DNA of 64,000 nucleotides from Chitinophagaceae bacterium (GCA_016713085.1 JADJPV010000002.1:1116001-1180000), one strand, 5' to 3'. Shown: positions 17,221-28,088, numbered from the stretch's first letter. Made by a program: numbers and translations. The notes: generated by a model from the letters alone, not told the origin.

Positions 17221-18392
17221 TATTTACCCAGTACTTTTTGATAAACTGAAAGCAGTTGTTGAGCAACAATGCTGTAATTATATTTTGCTGATGCTTCTTC
17301 GGCAATTTTTTTCCGGTTGAATTGTCCGTATTTCTTTTTCAGCAAAAGCATAGCATTTGCCAGTGCTTCTGCATTTTCCGGTTCAGCTAAAATTCCATTT
17401 GTTTTATTCACCAGTTCAGGAATTGCTCCAACATTCGATGATACAACAGGAAGCCCGCAGCACAATGCCTCGGCTGTTACACAACTGAAGGTTTCGCTTT
17501 TACTGTACAGGAAAAGTGCATCGGCTTTTTTTAATTCTTCCGCTACTTTTGCATAGGGAATCTCACCCATGAACTGAATACTTTTTTTAGGAATACCAAG
17601 CTTGGCTGCTTTCAATTCCCACTCTTTTGTTTTGTTACCGATAAAAATAAACTCTGCAGACTGATCTGTTTGTAAAAACAGATGAATTACTTCCAGCATC
17701 AACTGCGGATTTTTTACCGGGTATAAATTACTTACATGCAGAAAACGGAAAACAGAATGCGCAGGTTTATTTTCAGTATAATAGAAACGTGAAGTATCTA
17801 CAACATTCGGAATAACTGTATACTCTTTTTTCCCTGCAATTTCATTGATAGCTTTACCAAGGAAATCGCTTACAGTGATCAATACATCTGCTTTATCAAT
17901 TACTCTTTTTGTAATAAAACGGAAATAAGGAGAGTAAGTTGAAAAACTTTCTTCCTCTGCCCTGTTATGATAAATGTTTGAATGCTCCGTTACAACAAAG
18001 GGAACACTGAATTTTCGTTTTAACCATAAAGCAGCTGCTCCCATTTTAACCGGAACATGCACATGCACAAGATCAGGAACACCATTCTGCTCACTATATT
18101 CTTTTAATGTATCCAGCATCTGCCTGTAATACCGTCGGTTAAACAAAGCAGTTGTCAGCGTTGCAAAAGGAGTATTGGGTACAGGAACATATACAATTTG
18201 AGTCTGCAGATTTTTTTCAGTATGTTTTTCAGTTCTGTATGTTTCATTTGTAAGAAGGCTGGTATTTTGTACAATATGAATCACATCAACTTTTTGAAAT
18301 TCTGATAAGGCTTTTGCGTGACGCTCAATAAAATCGCCGTCATAACGATCGGTTGAGTGAGGATACCAACTGCAAAGCCAGAGTATTTTCAT
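17217..18392 (-). CDS. Glycosyltransferase family 4
   Basis: The 391-residue GT-B enzyme opens with MKILWLCSWYPHSTDRYDGD, the usual acceptor-side beginning of GT4 proteins. The nucleotide-sugar side contains the NLYPVKNPQLMLE strand, the E-x7-E motif in ETFSCVTAE, and GLPVVSSNVGAIPELV. It probably adds a sugar to a lipid-linked surface glycan. It overlaps the flippase gene by 4 bp, indicating translational coupling, and faces an FkbM methyltransferase. Together they form a small glycan cluster. Donor and acceptor are unknown. Confidence 0.92.
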   Translation of the reverse strand: MKILWLCSWYPHSTDRYDGDFIERHAKALSEFQKVDVIHIVQNTSLLTNETYRTEKHTEKNLQTQIVYVPVPNTPFATLTTALFNRRYYRQMLDTLKEYSEQNGVPDLVHVHVPVKMGAAALWLKRKFSVPFVVTEHSNIYHNRAEEESFSTYSPYFRFITKRVIDKADVLITVSDFLGKAINEIAGKKEYTVIPNVVDTSRFYYTENKPAHSVFRFLHVSNLYPVKNPQLMLEVIHLFLQTDQSAEFIFIGNKTKEWELKAAKLGIPKKSIQFMGEIPYAKVAEELKKADALFLYSKSETFSCVTAEALCCGLPVVSSNVGAIPELVNKTNGILAEPENAEALANAMLLLKKKYGQFNRKKIAEEASAKYNYSIVAQQLLSVYQKVLGKY

Positions 18393-19708
18393 TGCTGATC
18401 CTGTTTACGTGAAGAAATTGCCTGGGTAACTGTTTTCTGCAGCAATACCCAATCACTTTTACGAAACAACAGGAAGTCAGAAAAACTGCTTTTGTATTCA
18501 CGGATATGCGCCATGATCATAAAACACAAAAGAAAAATATAACCACTGCTGCTTACAATAGCTGCGGCTTTAATTCCGTAAGAAGGAATAAACAGAATAT
18601 CACCGGCAATGATGAATGCCAGCGTCAGCACATTTCCCCAAAAGCCGATGCTCAATACTTTTTTTCCGCCGAAATAAGCTGCAAGCAAATGTATCACCGA
18701 ATAAGAAAGTATGGCAGGAACCAGTAAGAGAAATGGCCAGAACATATTGTTGAAGGTTTCACCAAAAACAAATGGGAACAACCAATACCCTATCGATACT
18801 AAAGCAACACAGGCAAGTCCATATACAAGAATCATCCCTCTTGAAAGCAACTGAATGGTTTCGTTCACTTCAATTTTTCTTCCGGAAGCTGTCATTGGAA
18901 AAACTACCCCGGCAAGAATAGATGGTATAACAAAAAACAACTGGGCAAGCTTACATGCCTGTATATAATTTCCCAGATCGGCAGGCGAGCAATACTTATT
19001 TACAAACCAGTAATCAATCCTGTACATCAGGAAACTCATGGAATTTGTAACAAGCGCAACGGCAGCAAAATAAAAAAAAGGTTTGATCAGTTCCGGAGGA
19101 AAAAAAAGCAGTTCTTTCCATTTTACATACTTAATAAAAAAGGCAACAGTCAGTAACAGGCCCTGCACAAAAAAACCAAGAAAATAAATATTTATATAAG
19201 TACTGTTTCCGAGGTAATTTCTGATGAATTCATTATTGGGAAGTAAAACAATTAAAACAAGATTAACCAGCACCAGTAAGATGTTAGGCAGTACAAAATC
19301 GAGCTTGGCATAAAACAATGCTACAAAAAAAGTGATGAGCAAATTACCGGCAAGAAATGCATTGGCTGAAATTTTAAAATTATTCTGTGCAAACGGAATT
19401 CCTTTTGTTCCTGCAAAATAACTGATGACGAAGTATGCGGGTATCAGCACCAAAATACTCCAGCCAATGGCTGTAACAGCGAGCTGTGCTTCCGTCAGTT
19501 TCTTTTGTGATAAATAATACCCCATGGGAGTTTCCAGACAAAAGCTGATGAACATAACAGCCAGCGCAAAAAGATTGGTGATGTAGTAAATCTGCCCGCT
19601 TCCATCAGCTTCAAAATGCCTTGCAACAAGAATATTCAACAGTAGTACAGACAGGAAATAGAATCCCCGCCATAAAATACTTATTGTAAATGCCTTTGCT
19701 AATTTCAT
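18389..19708 (-). CDS. Polysaccharide flippase (Wzx/MOP superfamily)
   Basis: 439 residues with about 12 to 14 hydrophobic helices through the whole length, the normal layout for MOP-family exporters of lipid-linked oligosaccharide. N-terminal FTISILWRGFYFLSVLLLNI and the central YFAAVALVTNSMSFLMYRID segments are typical. It is first in a two-gene unit with the GT4 gene. No polymerase or initiating transferase is nearby, so it may serve a glycan made mainly elsewhere. Confidence 0.88.
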   Translation of the reverse strand: MKLAKAFTISILWRGFYFLSVLLLNILVARHFEADGSGQIYYITNLFALAVMFISFCLETPMGYYLSQKKLTEAQLAVTAIGWSILVLIPAYFVISYFAGTKGIPFAQNNFKISANAFLAGNLLITFFVALFYAKLDFVLPNILLVLVNLVLIVLLPNNEFIRNYLGNSTYINIYFLGFFVQGLLLTVAFFIKYVKWKELLFFPPELIKPFFYFAAVALVTNSMSFLMYRIDYWFVNKYCSPADLGNYIQACKLAQLFFVIPSILAGVVFPMTASGRKIEVNETIQLLSRGMILVYGLACVALVSIGYWLFPFVFGETFNNMFWPFLLLVPAILSYSVIHLLAAYFGGKKVLSIGFWGNVLTLAFIIAGDILFIPSYGIKAAAIVSSSGYIFLLCFMIMAHIREYKSSFSDFLLFRKSDWVLLQKTVTQAISSRKQDQQ

Positions 19709-19780
19709 TCCGTTTCAAATATAAACTGAACCCCCGTTTTTTCAGCATAATTTATCAAACAGGCAGAAAATGATGGTTTG

Positions 19781-20698
19781 ATGAAATGGGCTTTAATAGA
19801 TATATTCGGTTTTCAGATAAACAAATTGAAAGCGCTTCTATCTAATATCATTCGCTGGTACAGCCTTCATCTCCCTTTTCCGCATAAGGGACTAAAATAT
19901 TTTGAGTGGTTGCTCAGGAGGTTCAGCCTGCAAAAGGAACGATATGTAAAGAAGTTGCCTGATGGTTTGTTAATGGAACTATCAGCCAACGATCATATTG
20001 AAAAGTATCTCTTCTGGTACGGAGCTTATGAAAAAAAGGAAGTAACTACGATGCAGACTTTGCTCAATGCCGATTCAGTTCTTGTTGATATTGGAGCAAA
20101 TATTGGCTATTACTCTTTAATGGCAGCTAAGAAAGCTAAAGCAGGACATATCTAGAGTTTCGAACCGGTTACAAAAAACCTGGAAAAACTGGAGCGGAAT
20201 ATTTCCCTTAACAGGTTTGCAATCATCCATCCAATACAGGCTGCTGTCAGTAATGTTTCCGGCAGCACAACGATTTATATTTCTGGTGATGACAACAGCG
20301 GGATGTCAGGTTTGCGAAGTGCTGAAAATTTTTCCGGTCAAAGTGAAACAGTAAAATGTCTTACGCTTGATGAAGCAGTCAGTGAATACAATCTGCCAAA
20401 AATTGATTTGATTAAAATTGATGTAGAAGGATCAGAGATAACTGTATTGCAGGGGATGACGAAAACAAGAGCAGAGCAAAAGCCCATTATCTTGATTGAA
20501 GTTTCGGCTGCTACTCTATCAATGTACAATGAAAGGATAGAAACTATTTACCAGGTTCTTTCTGCTGATCAGTATATTGCTTATAGGGTAATTGACATTA
20601 ATGTGTTGGAGAAAATCAGTACTCCACAGGAAGCCGACCTTGTTTTTTTTGTTCCCAAACATTACGTCTTCCCTGCTGCAATTAAGGTTATTTCATAA
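19781..20698 (+). CDS. FkbM family SAM-dependent methyltransferase (in-frame TAG)
   Basis: About 305 residues from ATG 19781. The SAM-binding motif is VDIGANIGYYSLMAAK; after it come SFEPVTKNLEKLERN and the FkbM-typical LIKIDVEGSEITVLQGM. A TAG at 20153-20155 interrupts GHI-SFEP, where related proteins carry a tyrosine or similar; the frame is the same on both sides. A single substitution (TAT or TAC to TAG) explains it. FkbM enzymes O-methylate sugars or other hydroxyls. It is divergent from the flippase/GT4 unit and probably modifies the same glycan. Confidence 0.85.
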
Positions 20699-20763
20699 TC
20701 ATCAACAGCTTTGCAGATCAAACATCAGCACAGATTTCATTATTTTTACCGATATTTCAATAT

Positions 20764-21738
20764 ATGGCTTCAACACGGCATATTATCAACCGGAAAGCAA
20801 AAGAAGATAAGGAAACTGGTTTGAGTGTAAGCAGTAACCAGAGTGGTGGTCGCTTTTTTGAAAAGGAAGGCAGACCAAATGTTCGCTTTAAAGGTGTTCC
20901 GTTCTTAAAACAATTCAGCATCTACCAGTATATGCTGAAAATTCCTTCCTGGAAATTCCTTGCATTTATCGGGCTGGCTTATGTAGTTGTCAATATCTTT
21001 TTTGCAGCCATCTATTTTATTATCGGCGTTGATCAGTTAGGAGGAATGGAACAGCAAACCATGCAGGGGAAATTTTGGGAAGCTTTCTTCTTCAGTGCTC
21101 AAACTCTGTCAACTGTAGGATATGGCCATGTCTACCCATCTTCATTGACGGCAAACGCTATTGCTGCATTTGAATCCATCACAGGCTTATTGATGTTTGC
21201 CCTTGCTACAGGTTTAATGTATGGACGATTTTCGAATCCTAAAGCCTATATCCTGTTCAGTGATGTTGCATTGTTCTCACCCTTCAAAGACGGGTATGCA
21301 TTGATGCTTCGTTTTGCTCCTTATAAAAATCATTTTCTTACAGATGTTGAAGTGAAAGTAACCCTTGTGTTACAAACAACAGACAGTAATAACGAACGGA
21401 AGAATAAGTTTTTCGGCCTCGATCTTGAATTGTCAAAAGCCAACACTCTTGTCAGTAACTGGACAATTGTACATTTTGTTAATCAGGAAAGTCCGCTGTA
21501 TAATTTAACCAGGCAGGAAATAAAAGATGCCAAGGCAGAAATTTTGGTGTTTGTAAAAGGTTATGATGAAGAATATGCCAATATTGTTGTGAGCAGAGGT
21601 TCATATACTTCTGATGAACTGGTATACGGTGCTAAATTTGACATGATGTACGAACCCAGTGAAGACAGAAGCACTACCCTTTTGCATTTGAATAAAATCA
21701 ATAATTATCACGAAGAAAAACTTCCTGTAAATATTTAA
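20764..21738 (+). CDS. Inward-rectifier type potassium channel (KirBac)
   Basis: 324 residues. After a soluble N-terminus with a slide-helix region, the first membrane helix is at about 64-87, followed by the pore helix and the selectivity filter TVGYGH (117-122), and the second helix at about 130-152. The C-terminal half is the Kir cytoplasmic beta-sandwich (FSPFKDGYALMLRFA and onward). KirBac channels conduct K+ and are gated by lipids or pH. The start ATG 20764 is the first in frame. The tsaC gene overlaps its stop by one base (TAATG), so the two are probably translationally coupled. Confidence 0.92.
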   Translation: MASTRHIINRKAKEDKETGLSVSSNQSGGRFFEKEGRPNVRFKGVPFLKQFSIYQYMLKIPSWKFLAFIGLAYVVVNIFFAAIYFIIGVDQLGGMEQQTMQGKFWEAFFFSAQTLSTVGYGHVYPSSLTANAIAAFESITGLLMFALATGLMYGRFSNPKAYILFSDVALFSPFKDGYALMLRFAPYKNHFLTDVEVKVTLVLQTTDSNNERKNKFFGLDLELSKANTLVSNWTIVHFVNQESPLYNLTRQEIKDAKAEILVFVKGYDEEYANIVVSRGSYTSDELVYGAKFDMMYEPSEDRSTTLLHLNKINNYHEEKLPVNI

Positions 21739-22712
21739 TGATGATTACTGAAACAGGAACAGATATTCAAAAAGCAATTGAACTTTTAAGTAAAGGAGAA
21801 CTTGTTGCTATTCCTACTGAAACAGTTTATGGTCTTGCAACCAATGCACTGAATGAAGATCCAGTGCTGAAAATTTATGCGGCAAAGAACCGTCCGCAAT
21901 TTAATCCGTTGATAGTCCATGTTGCTTCATTGCTGAAAGCTGAGCCGTTTATTCACAACGTTTCATCAGAGGCAACGAAACTGGCAAATGCTTTTTGGCC
22001 AGGGCCATTGACGATTTTGTTTGAGAAGAAACAAACTGTTCCTGACCTTGTAACAGCAGGAAGCAATCGTGTTGCGATCCGTGTGCCGAATCATCCTTTA
22101 ACATTGACCTTATTACAACAGATAAATTTTCCATTGGCTGCACCAAGTGCAAATCCTTCAGGTTATGTTAGTCCCACATCTGCCAAGCATGTTGAAGAAG
22201 GCTTACATGGCATCATCCCCTATATTTTAGATGGTGGTGAATGTACTGTTGGTGTTGAATCAACGATTGTTGGCTGGAATGAAGATGATGATTTGGAAGT
22301 GTATCGCTTAGGTGGCATTTCTGTTGAACAGATTGAAGAAGTGTTGGGTAAAAAAATCCGCATCAGTAAAAAAATAACCGAAAATCCTGAAACACCCGGG
22401 CAACTGAAAAGTCATTATGCAACACATACTCCGCTGCACCTCGGAAAAGCTGAAGAAATGATCCGGAGATTTGAAGACCGGCAAATCATCCTGATTAATT
22501 TTCAAAATTATCATCCCGACCTTCCAAAAGAACAACAATTTATTTTGGCACCGACGGGGTCAATTGATGAAGCTGCAAAAAATCTCTTTCGAATTCTTCG
22601 TGAAGTGGATAAACTAAAAGCAGATGTAATTCTTGCAGAACCTTTGCCCAACGAAGGTTTGGGAAGAGCGATTAATGACCGGTTGGAAAGAGCACAGTTT
22701 CTAATGAAATAA
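21738..22712 (+). CDS. tsaC: L-threonylcarbamoyladenylate synthase (Sua5 type)
   Basis: The 324-residue protein makes threonylcarbamoyl-AMP from threonine, bicarbonate and ATP, the first step of t6A37 formation in tRNAs reading ANN codons. The YrdC domain (1 to about 205) shows GELVAIPTETVYGLATNA, KNRPQFNPL, PGPLTILF and APSANPSG. A linker ending with PETPGQLKSHYATHTPL leads to the C-terminal Sua5 domain, which distinguishes this longer form from short TsaC. Start ATG 21738 or 21741. It overlaps the KirBac stop by one base and abuts the convergent hemerythrin gene. Confidence 0.95.
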   Translation: MMITETGTDIQKAIELLSKGELVAIPTETVYGLATNALNEDPVLKIYAAKNRPQFNPLIVHVASLLKAEPFIHNVSSEATKLANAFWPGPLTILFEKKQTVPDLVTAGSNRVAIRVPNHPLTLTLLQQINFPLAAPSANPSGYVSPTSAKHVEEGLHGIIPYILDGGECTVGVESTIVGWNEDDDLEVYRLGGISVEQIEEVLGKKIRISKKITENPETPGQLKSHYATHTPLHLGKAEEMIRRFEDRQIILINFQNYHPDLPKEQQFILAPTGSIDEAAKNLFRILREVDKLKADVILAEPLPNEGLGRAINDRLERAQFLMK

Positions 22713-23183
22713 TTATTCCCAGAACTTAACAGGATAATTGCTGCAGTTACCGTTTGGCAGCTTACCCAGCTTTTCGCCTGCTTTGTTTAAAAACTCTTTC
22801 GCTGTATGTTCTTCAACAAAGGGAAACAGGATCCTTTCTTCAAAACGGATATGTTTATCAAGCAATACATGAAATAATTCAATCAATTCAGTTGACTCTT
22901 TACCCTGCTGTAAATCAGTAATGACCTGTCTTATCTGCTGATGTTCATTGAGCATCTGGTTATATAATTCCTGCACTATTGGTAAATGCAAAAGAGAAGG
23001 CTCAAGCACCTTCTCCTCTGCAATAAAATGTTCGTCCAGTTCTTCTTTCCATGTAGTAAGAATAAAATCTCCCATAACTTTCACATCAGCCTGTTTGCTG
23101 ATTCCTTTTTTTAACAAGAGAACAGCCATCAATCCATTGTGATGTTGATGCGAAAGTGGGTATAGATTTTTATCCCGCTTCAT
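22713..23183 (-). CDS. Hemerythrin-domain protein
   Basis: 156 residues predicted all-helical. Candidate di-iron ligands are spaced as in hemerythrin-like proteins: H12, H14, H15 in LSHQHHNG; the histidine and glutamates in LDEHFIAEE; H in NEHQQIR; and DKHIRFEERILFPFVEE. Such proteins bind O2 or sense or repair oxidative and nitrosative damage. It lies 4 bp after the tpiA stop on the same strand, so they may share a transcript. Its stop is directly against the end of tsaC. Confidence 0.87.
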   Translation of the reverse strand: MKRDKNLYPLSHQHHNGLMAVLLLKKGISKQADVKVMGDFILTTWKEELDEHFIAEEKVLEPSLLHLPIVQELYNQMLNEHQQIRQVITDLQQGKESTELIELFHVLLDKHIRFEERILFPFVEEHTAKEFLNKAGEKLGKLPNGNCSNYPVKFWE

Positions 23184-23187
23184 TGAA

Positions 23188-23950
23188 TTATTTTAAACCG
23201 TTAATGATCTGTACAAACTCATCAGCTTTTAAAGAAGCACCACCAACAAGTCCGCCATCAACATCCGGCTGACTGAAAATTTCTTTTCGCATTGGAGCCC
23301 TTTACGCTCCCGCCATACAAAATAGAAATAGTATCAGCTACTTCCTTCCCGTACTGAGTTGCAAGTACACTGCGTAAATGAGCATGCATTTCCTGTGCCT
23401 GATCAGACGTTGCTGTTTTTCCTGTACCGATTGCCCAGATTGGTTCGTAAGCAATAATGATCTTCTGTAATTCCTCTGCACTTAAATGAAATAAACTTTC
23501 TTTTAACTGGTTGCCTACATAGTCATTCTGTGTTCCTGCTTCCCTGATATTTAAAGCTTCACCACAGCAGAAAATCGGTGTTAAACCGTATGACAATACA
23601 ATGTTTACTTTATCTGCCAGCATCTGGTTGCTTTCATTGAAATATTCTCTTCTTTCACTATGGCCAAGTACAACATAAGTTGCTCCAACTGACTGCAGCA
23701 TTTCAACAGATGTTTCACCTGTATATGCTCCTGCTTTTTGTGTGTAGCAGTTCTGTGCTGCTACTCCTGCACCACTCTTTCCTTTTACTTTGTCCGCTAC
23801 CATTTTCAAATAAGGAAAAGGCACAGCAAACACTGCCAGCTGATGATCCGCCAATGTATGTGGTGTATTAATAATGTCTGTGATTAATTGCTCAGCCTGC
23901 TGATAGGTTAAATTCATTTTCCAGTTTGCCGCTGCTACTTGTTTACGCAT
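23188..23950 (-). CDS. tpiA: Triosephosphate isomerase, one frameshift
   Basis: The protein opens MRKQVAAANWKMNLTYQQAEQ and carries the catalytic HSERR and YEPIWAIGTGKTAT segments and ILYGGSVKGSN. The frame then fails because of one extra T in the plus-strand run at 23284-23287. Removing it restores EIFSQPDVDGGLVGGASL and KADEFVQIINGLK to TAA at 23188-23190, giving about 253 residues, the normal length. TpiA interconverts DHAP and glyceraldehyde-3-phosphate in glycolysis. Loss of this enzyme would be severe, which argues that the frameshift is technical. Confidence 0.95.
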
Positions 23951-23961
23951 GATCTGTTGTT

Positions 23962-25127
23962 TTATGGTTTATTAATATAAAGATGCTGCAGAATATTTCT
24001 GTCGGCATCAGTAAATGATTTGCTTTTTAACTGCATCCAGTTGTCAATATCATGGATGGCTTTTTCAATTACATATCTTTCCCCTGTATGAATGTTCCAG
24101 GTAAAATCAGTAATATATTTAGCTGAAAGTCCTGTTGTTAAAATATTACTGCAGATGCCGCTTACCATTCCTGTAGTAAGAGACGAGTTGATGGCAACCT
24201 TTGTATAATCGCCCAGCATTACACCGCATTTATTTCCTGCACTGATCCATTGATGCAGAGGCTGATTCCATATCTTCACTTCACCAGCTGTGTTTTTTAT
24301 ATTGGAACAGGATGCTCCTGCACCCACATTACACCACTCACCTATTACTGCATCACCAAGATATCCATCATGCGCTTTGTTGGAATAATCAAAGAACATC
24401 ACATTCTTTATTTCACCACCCACTGTACATTTTTTACCAATTGTTGTTGCCCCATATATTTTACTGCCCATTTTTACAACTGCTTCATCAAGCGCAGCAA
24501 ATGGCCCACGGATCATACTCCCTTCCATCAGCAAGCTGTTCTTACCAATATAAATAGGCCCTGCTGATGCATTTAAAATGCAATGCTCAACCACTGCACC
24601 TTCTTCAATAAGTATCTGATCGGATGATGTAGCACTATTAGTTGTTGAAATGAGTTGTGATATTCTTTCAGAGGTGATTTGTGAAAAATCACTTCGAATG
24701 GCTGTATCATTCCATTGTGTGATCTGAAAAGGATACTGGAGCAACTGAACCTTTTCCGGCCATTCAAGAAATTAAACGGAAGAGCAATCAGCTGTTGAAA
24801 AACCAAATGAAAGCTGATGAGCTGTGCGAACCGCAAGGATTCTGCCATTGCTGGTAATGCCTTTGCCAATTGCCAGCGATTTGATACTGTCTGCCAGTCT
24901 TTTGTTGGGATCAGTTTTGCATCAATATATAACTGATCGCCAGAGTTGCCTGAAGGGAATTTTGCCTGGAGATAGTCTTCTGTTAATGTGAATGTTTCGG
25001 CCTGCAGAATATGCTGCCAGCGTTCTCTGATGGTAAAAATGCCTGTACGGATTTCTGCAACCGGCCTGATGGCTGTGAAGGGATAAAGCGTATTACGATC
25101 GGTTGTATCAAATAAGATCACCTGCAT
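23962..25127 (-). CDS. GlmU-like sugar nucleotidyltransferase/acyltransferase (frameshift and in-frame stop)
   Basis: Start ATG 25127 (MQVILFDTTDRNTLYPFTA). One missing C at 24907-24909 separates this from the continuing frame NKRLADSIKSLAIGKGITS and NGRILAVRTAHQL. Further on a TAA at 24772-24774 falls within SSV-FLEWPEKVQL. The C-terminal half is a left-handed parallel beta-helix with hexapeptide repeats (IYIGKNSLLMEGSMIRGP, KIYGATTIGKKCTVGGEI, MLGDYTKVAINSS). Proteins of this layout in Bacteroidota resemble GlmU but lack most of the uridylyltransferase signature; the substrate is uncertain. About 390 residues once repaired. It is 11 bp upstream of tpiA and likely co-transcribed. Confidence 0.8.
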
Positions 25128-25223
25128 GAAGGCGCAAATATCTGTCAGTTCATCCAATTCATCAAAAAGCAAAAAAAATCCCCTTCAACTGAATGACGGG
25201 GATCATATGAGAAAGCTTCTTAA

Positions 25224-28065
25224 TTAAAACACATTGTATCCAAAACTTACATAGTACAGTCCGCCAATTTCAGGGTTGGCATAGGCTGATCTGTAATATT
25301 TATTCAACAGGTTACTTGCACCAACTTTGATCAGACTCTTTGTTTTTGGAATACGGCAACTGATTTGCGCATCCAATGTTCCGAAAGCAGGCAATTTACC
25401 TGAAAGGAAAGTTGATTCCCACACTTCAATTTCAGACTGCCATCTCCAGGTTGCAGCAAAACCAAAGTTTTTCAAGACTTTATTGTTGCTTAAAGTTACA
25501 TTATAACGCCATGGAGAAGTATTGAAAAAGGCAAGCTCTCCTTTCGGTGTATTCTTTAATTCATTGTAAGATACGTTCGTGCTTACATTAAAATTATAAG
25601 GAACTTATAATCAACACTTGCACCCCAGCCAAATGTTTTAACATCTGCATTGGTAACATTGGTTGGCATACCAAACTGGCGCTGGTTGGCTGTTCCGGGA
25701 TTTTGAATAAGAATAGCTGTGCTGATAAAGTTATTGTAGATGGCATAGAAAGCGTACACATCAACCAGTAAACGCTTGGCAATTACACCACGGTAACCAA
25801 TTTCAAATGAATTCACAACCTCCGGTTTAAACTCTTTGAAATTATATGAATTTGCCTGGGTCAAAGCACCGGGGGTTCCTGCACGTAATGCAGCAAATGC
25901 AGTGGCCGAATCCCAAACCAGGTTTGTTTTGAAATTGTAGAAGGTCTGCAAAGCAGGTAAACCACCAATCAGCATATTGCTCTTTGTTCCCAATGGCAGA
26001 TTGATATACTGGTTCTGTGTTGTTGGGAAACGGTAGGCCTGCTGATAAGACAAGCGGAACTAATTATCAGTTGCCACTTTAATGGTTGCGGTAGCTCTTG
26101 GTGTAAACCTTCCTTTAAAGTTATCATTCTTGTCATAACGTGCAGCAAGAGTAATTTTAATGCGCTCAAGAAAATCCTTTTGCACCTGCAGGTAAGCGCC
26201 GTATTCATTTATACCAATGCGTTTGCCAAGAGTATCAGTAAACAGCGTACCCTGTGAGTTAAGTGAAAAACGACGGTACAAAACACCTACCTGTACATCG
26301 GCCCAGGTAATTTTCTTAAAATTGTACATACCGTCAATTACATACATATCTGTTTTATCCAGGAACTGTGCACCACCTTTTGAAATTGGTTTTTGCTTAC
26401 CGTTTCAAAGAGGCTTTTGAATGCAGGAGTTCCAGGCAATGGGCGATTGGCATCAGCTGCCTTACGTGCATAGAAATGAGCCTGATCTTCTGTAAGATTT
26501 ACGCCGGTAAAGCCAGGTAAAGTACCGCCACGGGCAGCTGCAAAAGTTCCGATATAGGTTGGGAACCATTGAGTAGAACTTTCAGAATATCCCTGCAGCA
26601 TTTGTGATGCAAGAATGGTTGCTGCGTATGAATTACCAGAGTTTTCCTGTGTTGTATAAGCACGGAGGAAATAGTTTTCACCTTTCAGCTCTAATTTAAA
26701 CTGGCCGATTTTTGCATCTTTTAATGAATAACGGTCAGCACCTGTATATACGGTTGTTGCCATACCCCAATATCCAACAAAAGATAATTCTGTCTTTGTG
26801 TTAAGCTTATAATACAAACCACCATTGAATTTCAGGTTGTAAGTATTATAATCAACCAGGTCTTTTTCTGCATAACCTGTACGGCTTACAATTGAATCAG
26901 ATCCTGTAACAAATAAAGAAGCCGCAGTACTGTTTGACAAACCTGTTGCGTAAGATTTTGCAATTGCATCAGCTTGGGCCGGAGTTGCACCCCCACCTAT
27001 TGCCTGAGCATAAGCGCCGGCATATGCCTGCTGATAAACACTTCCCCTGATGGCACTTTTAATATTCACAATTGGCGGAGTTGATCCAATCTGATCACCA
27101 TACACGTTTACGCCATTATAGCTTGGTATGCTTCTGTCACCAAACTTTGTTTTAACACCCATTATATCATAATTAGCTAAATCATTTGCCTGCCAATCCT
27201 GCGCCTGCATAAAGGAACCAGCCAATTTAAATGCAAATTTTTCTGTAATTATTTTACCCCAACGGAAATTCCAGTCATAATAAGGTGCTGCCGGGCGCTG
27301 TCTTTTATCAGTATGCATTACCCCCTGTTTAACCTGAAAACTGAATCCCTGGTATTTAAAAGGATTCTTGCTGGTAATAAGCAATGTGCCGTTCATTCCA
27401 CCTGATCCATAAAGAGCAGATGATGCACCGGGAAGTAATTCCATATTGTCAACATCCAGTTCAGTTAAACCTACAATGTTGGCAACAGAAAAGTTTAAAC
27501 CCGGAGCCTGGTTATCCATACCATCGGTAAACTGGTTAAAACGTGTGTTACCTGAACCATTAAAACCTCTTGTTCCAATCGTACCGAATACAAGGCCTGA
27601 ACGCACAAAATCAACTCCCTTCAGGTTTTGAACAGCATCATAAAAATTGGCAGCCGGAGCTTCTCTTATTTGCGAAGTACCGATACGCTCGATAGATACA
27701 GGCGACGCAATGATTTTGGTGTTGGTTCTTGTTGCAGAAACAACTACTTCCTGACCCAAAGCCGCTTTGCTGACAAGTAATACATTGATAAAACCAGTAC
27801 CGGTTACATTGATTTCATAATCTTCATAACCTACAGATGAAATAACAAGTGTTACAGGAAGCTGGTCAACAGTAAGTTTAAAGTTTCCATTATCATCGGT
27901 ATAAGTACCTCTGGAAGTTCCTTTTATTGAGACAGATATTGCCGAAAGTGCTTCGTTCCCTGTCTTTGCTCTAACCGTTCCCTGCAACGTTGTTTGTGCC
28001 TGAGTTGCCAAGCCGGTAAAGCTTACAACCAGTAACAGTATAAATAGTTTGATTTGCTTTTTCAT
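25224..28065 (-). CDS. TonB-dependent outer membrane receptor (two frameshifts, one in-frame stop)
   Basis: About 947 residues. Signal peptide (1-23), then a carboxypeptidase-regulatory-like domain (TTLQGTVRAKTGNEALSA), a TonB plug (VVVSATRTNTKIIASPVSIE to LITSKNP), and a 22-strand barrel ending NPEIGGLYYVSFGYNVF with the terminal phenylalanine typical of barrel proteins. Breaks: a missing base in the T-run 26390-26394, TAG at 26060-26062 in ATDN-FRLSYQQ, and a missing base near 25601. There is no SusD partner; a DUF4397 lipoprotein gene lies 23 bp upstream in the same unit. The ligand is unknown. Confidence 0.9.
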
Positions 28066-28088
28066 ATATGTTTGATTACGGTTGTGAA

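Noticed and set aside
23188..23950. tpiA as a pseudogene with an altered C-terminus
   Set aside because: Removing one base from a T-run restores the exact family end and length. An essential glycolytic gene broken among many similar homopolymer breaks is better explained by sequencing error.
14761..26062. Stop-codon reassignment or programmed readthrough to explain the in-frame stops
   Set aside because: Both TAA and TAG occur as normal ends of intact genes here, and the four interrupted sites share no context or downstream signal.
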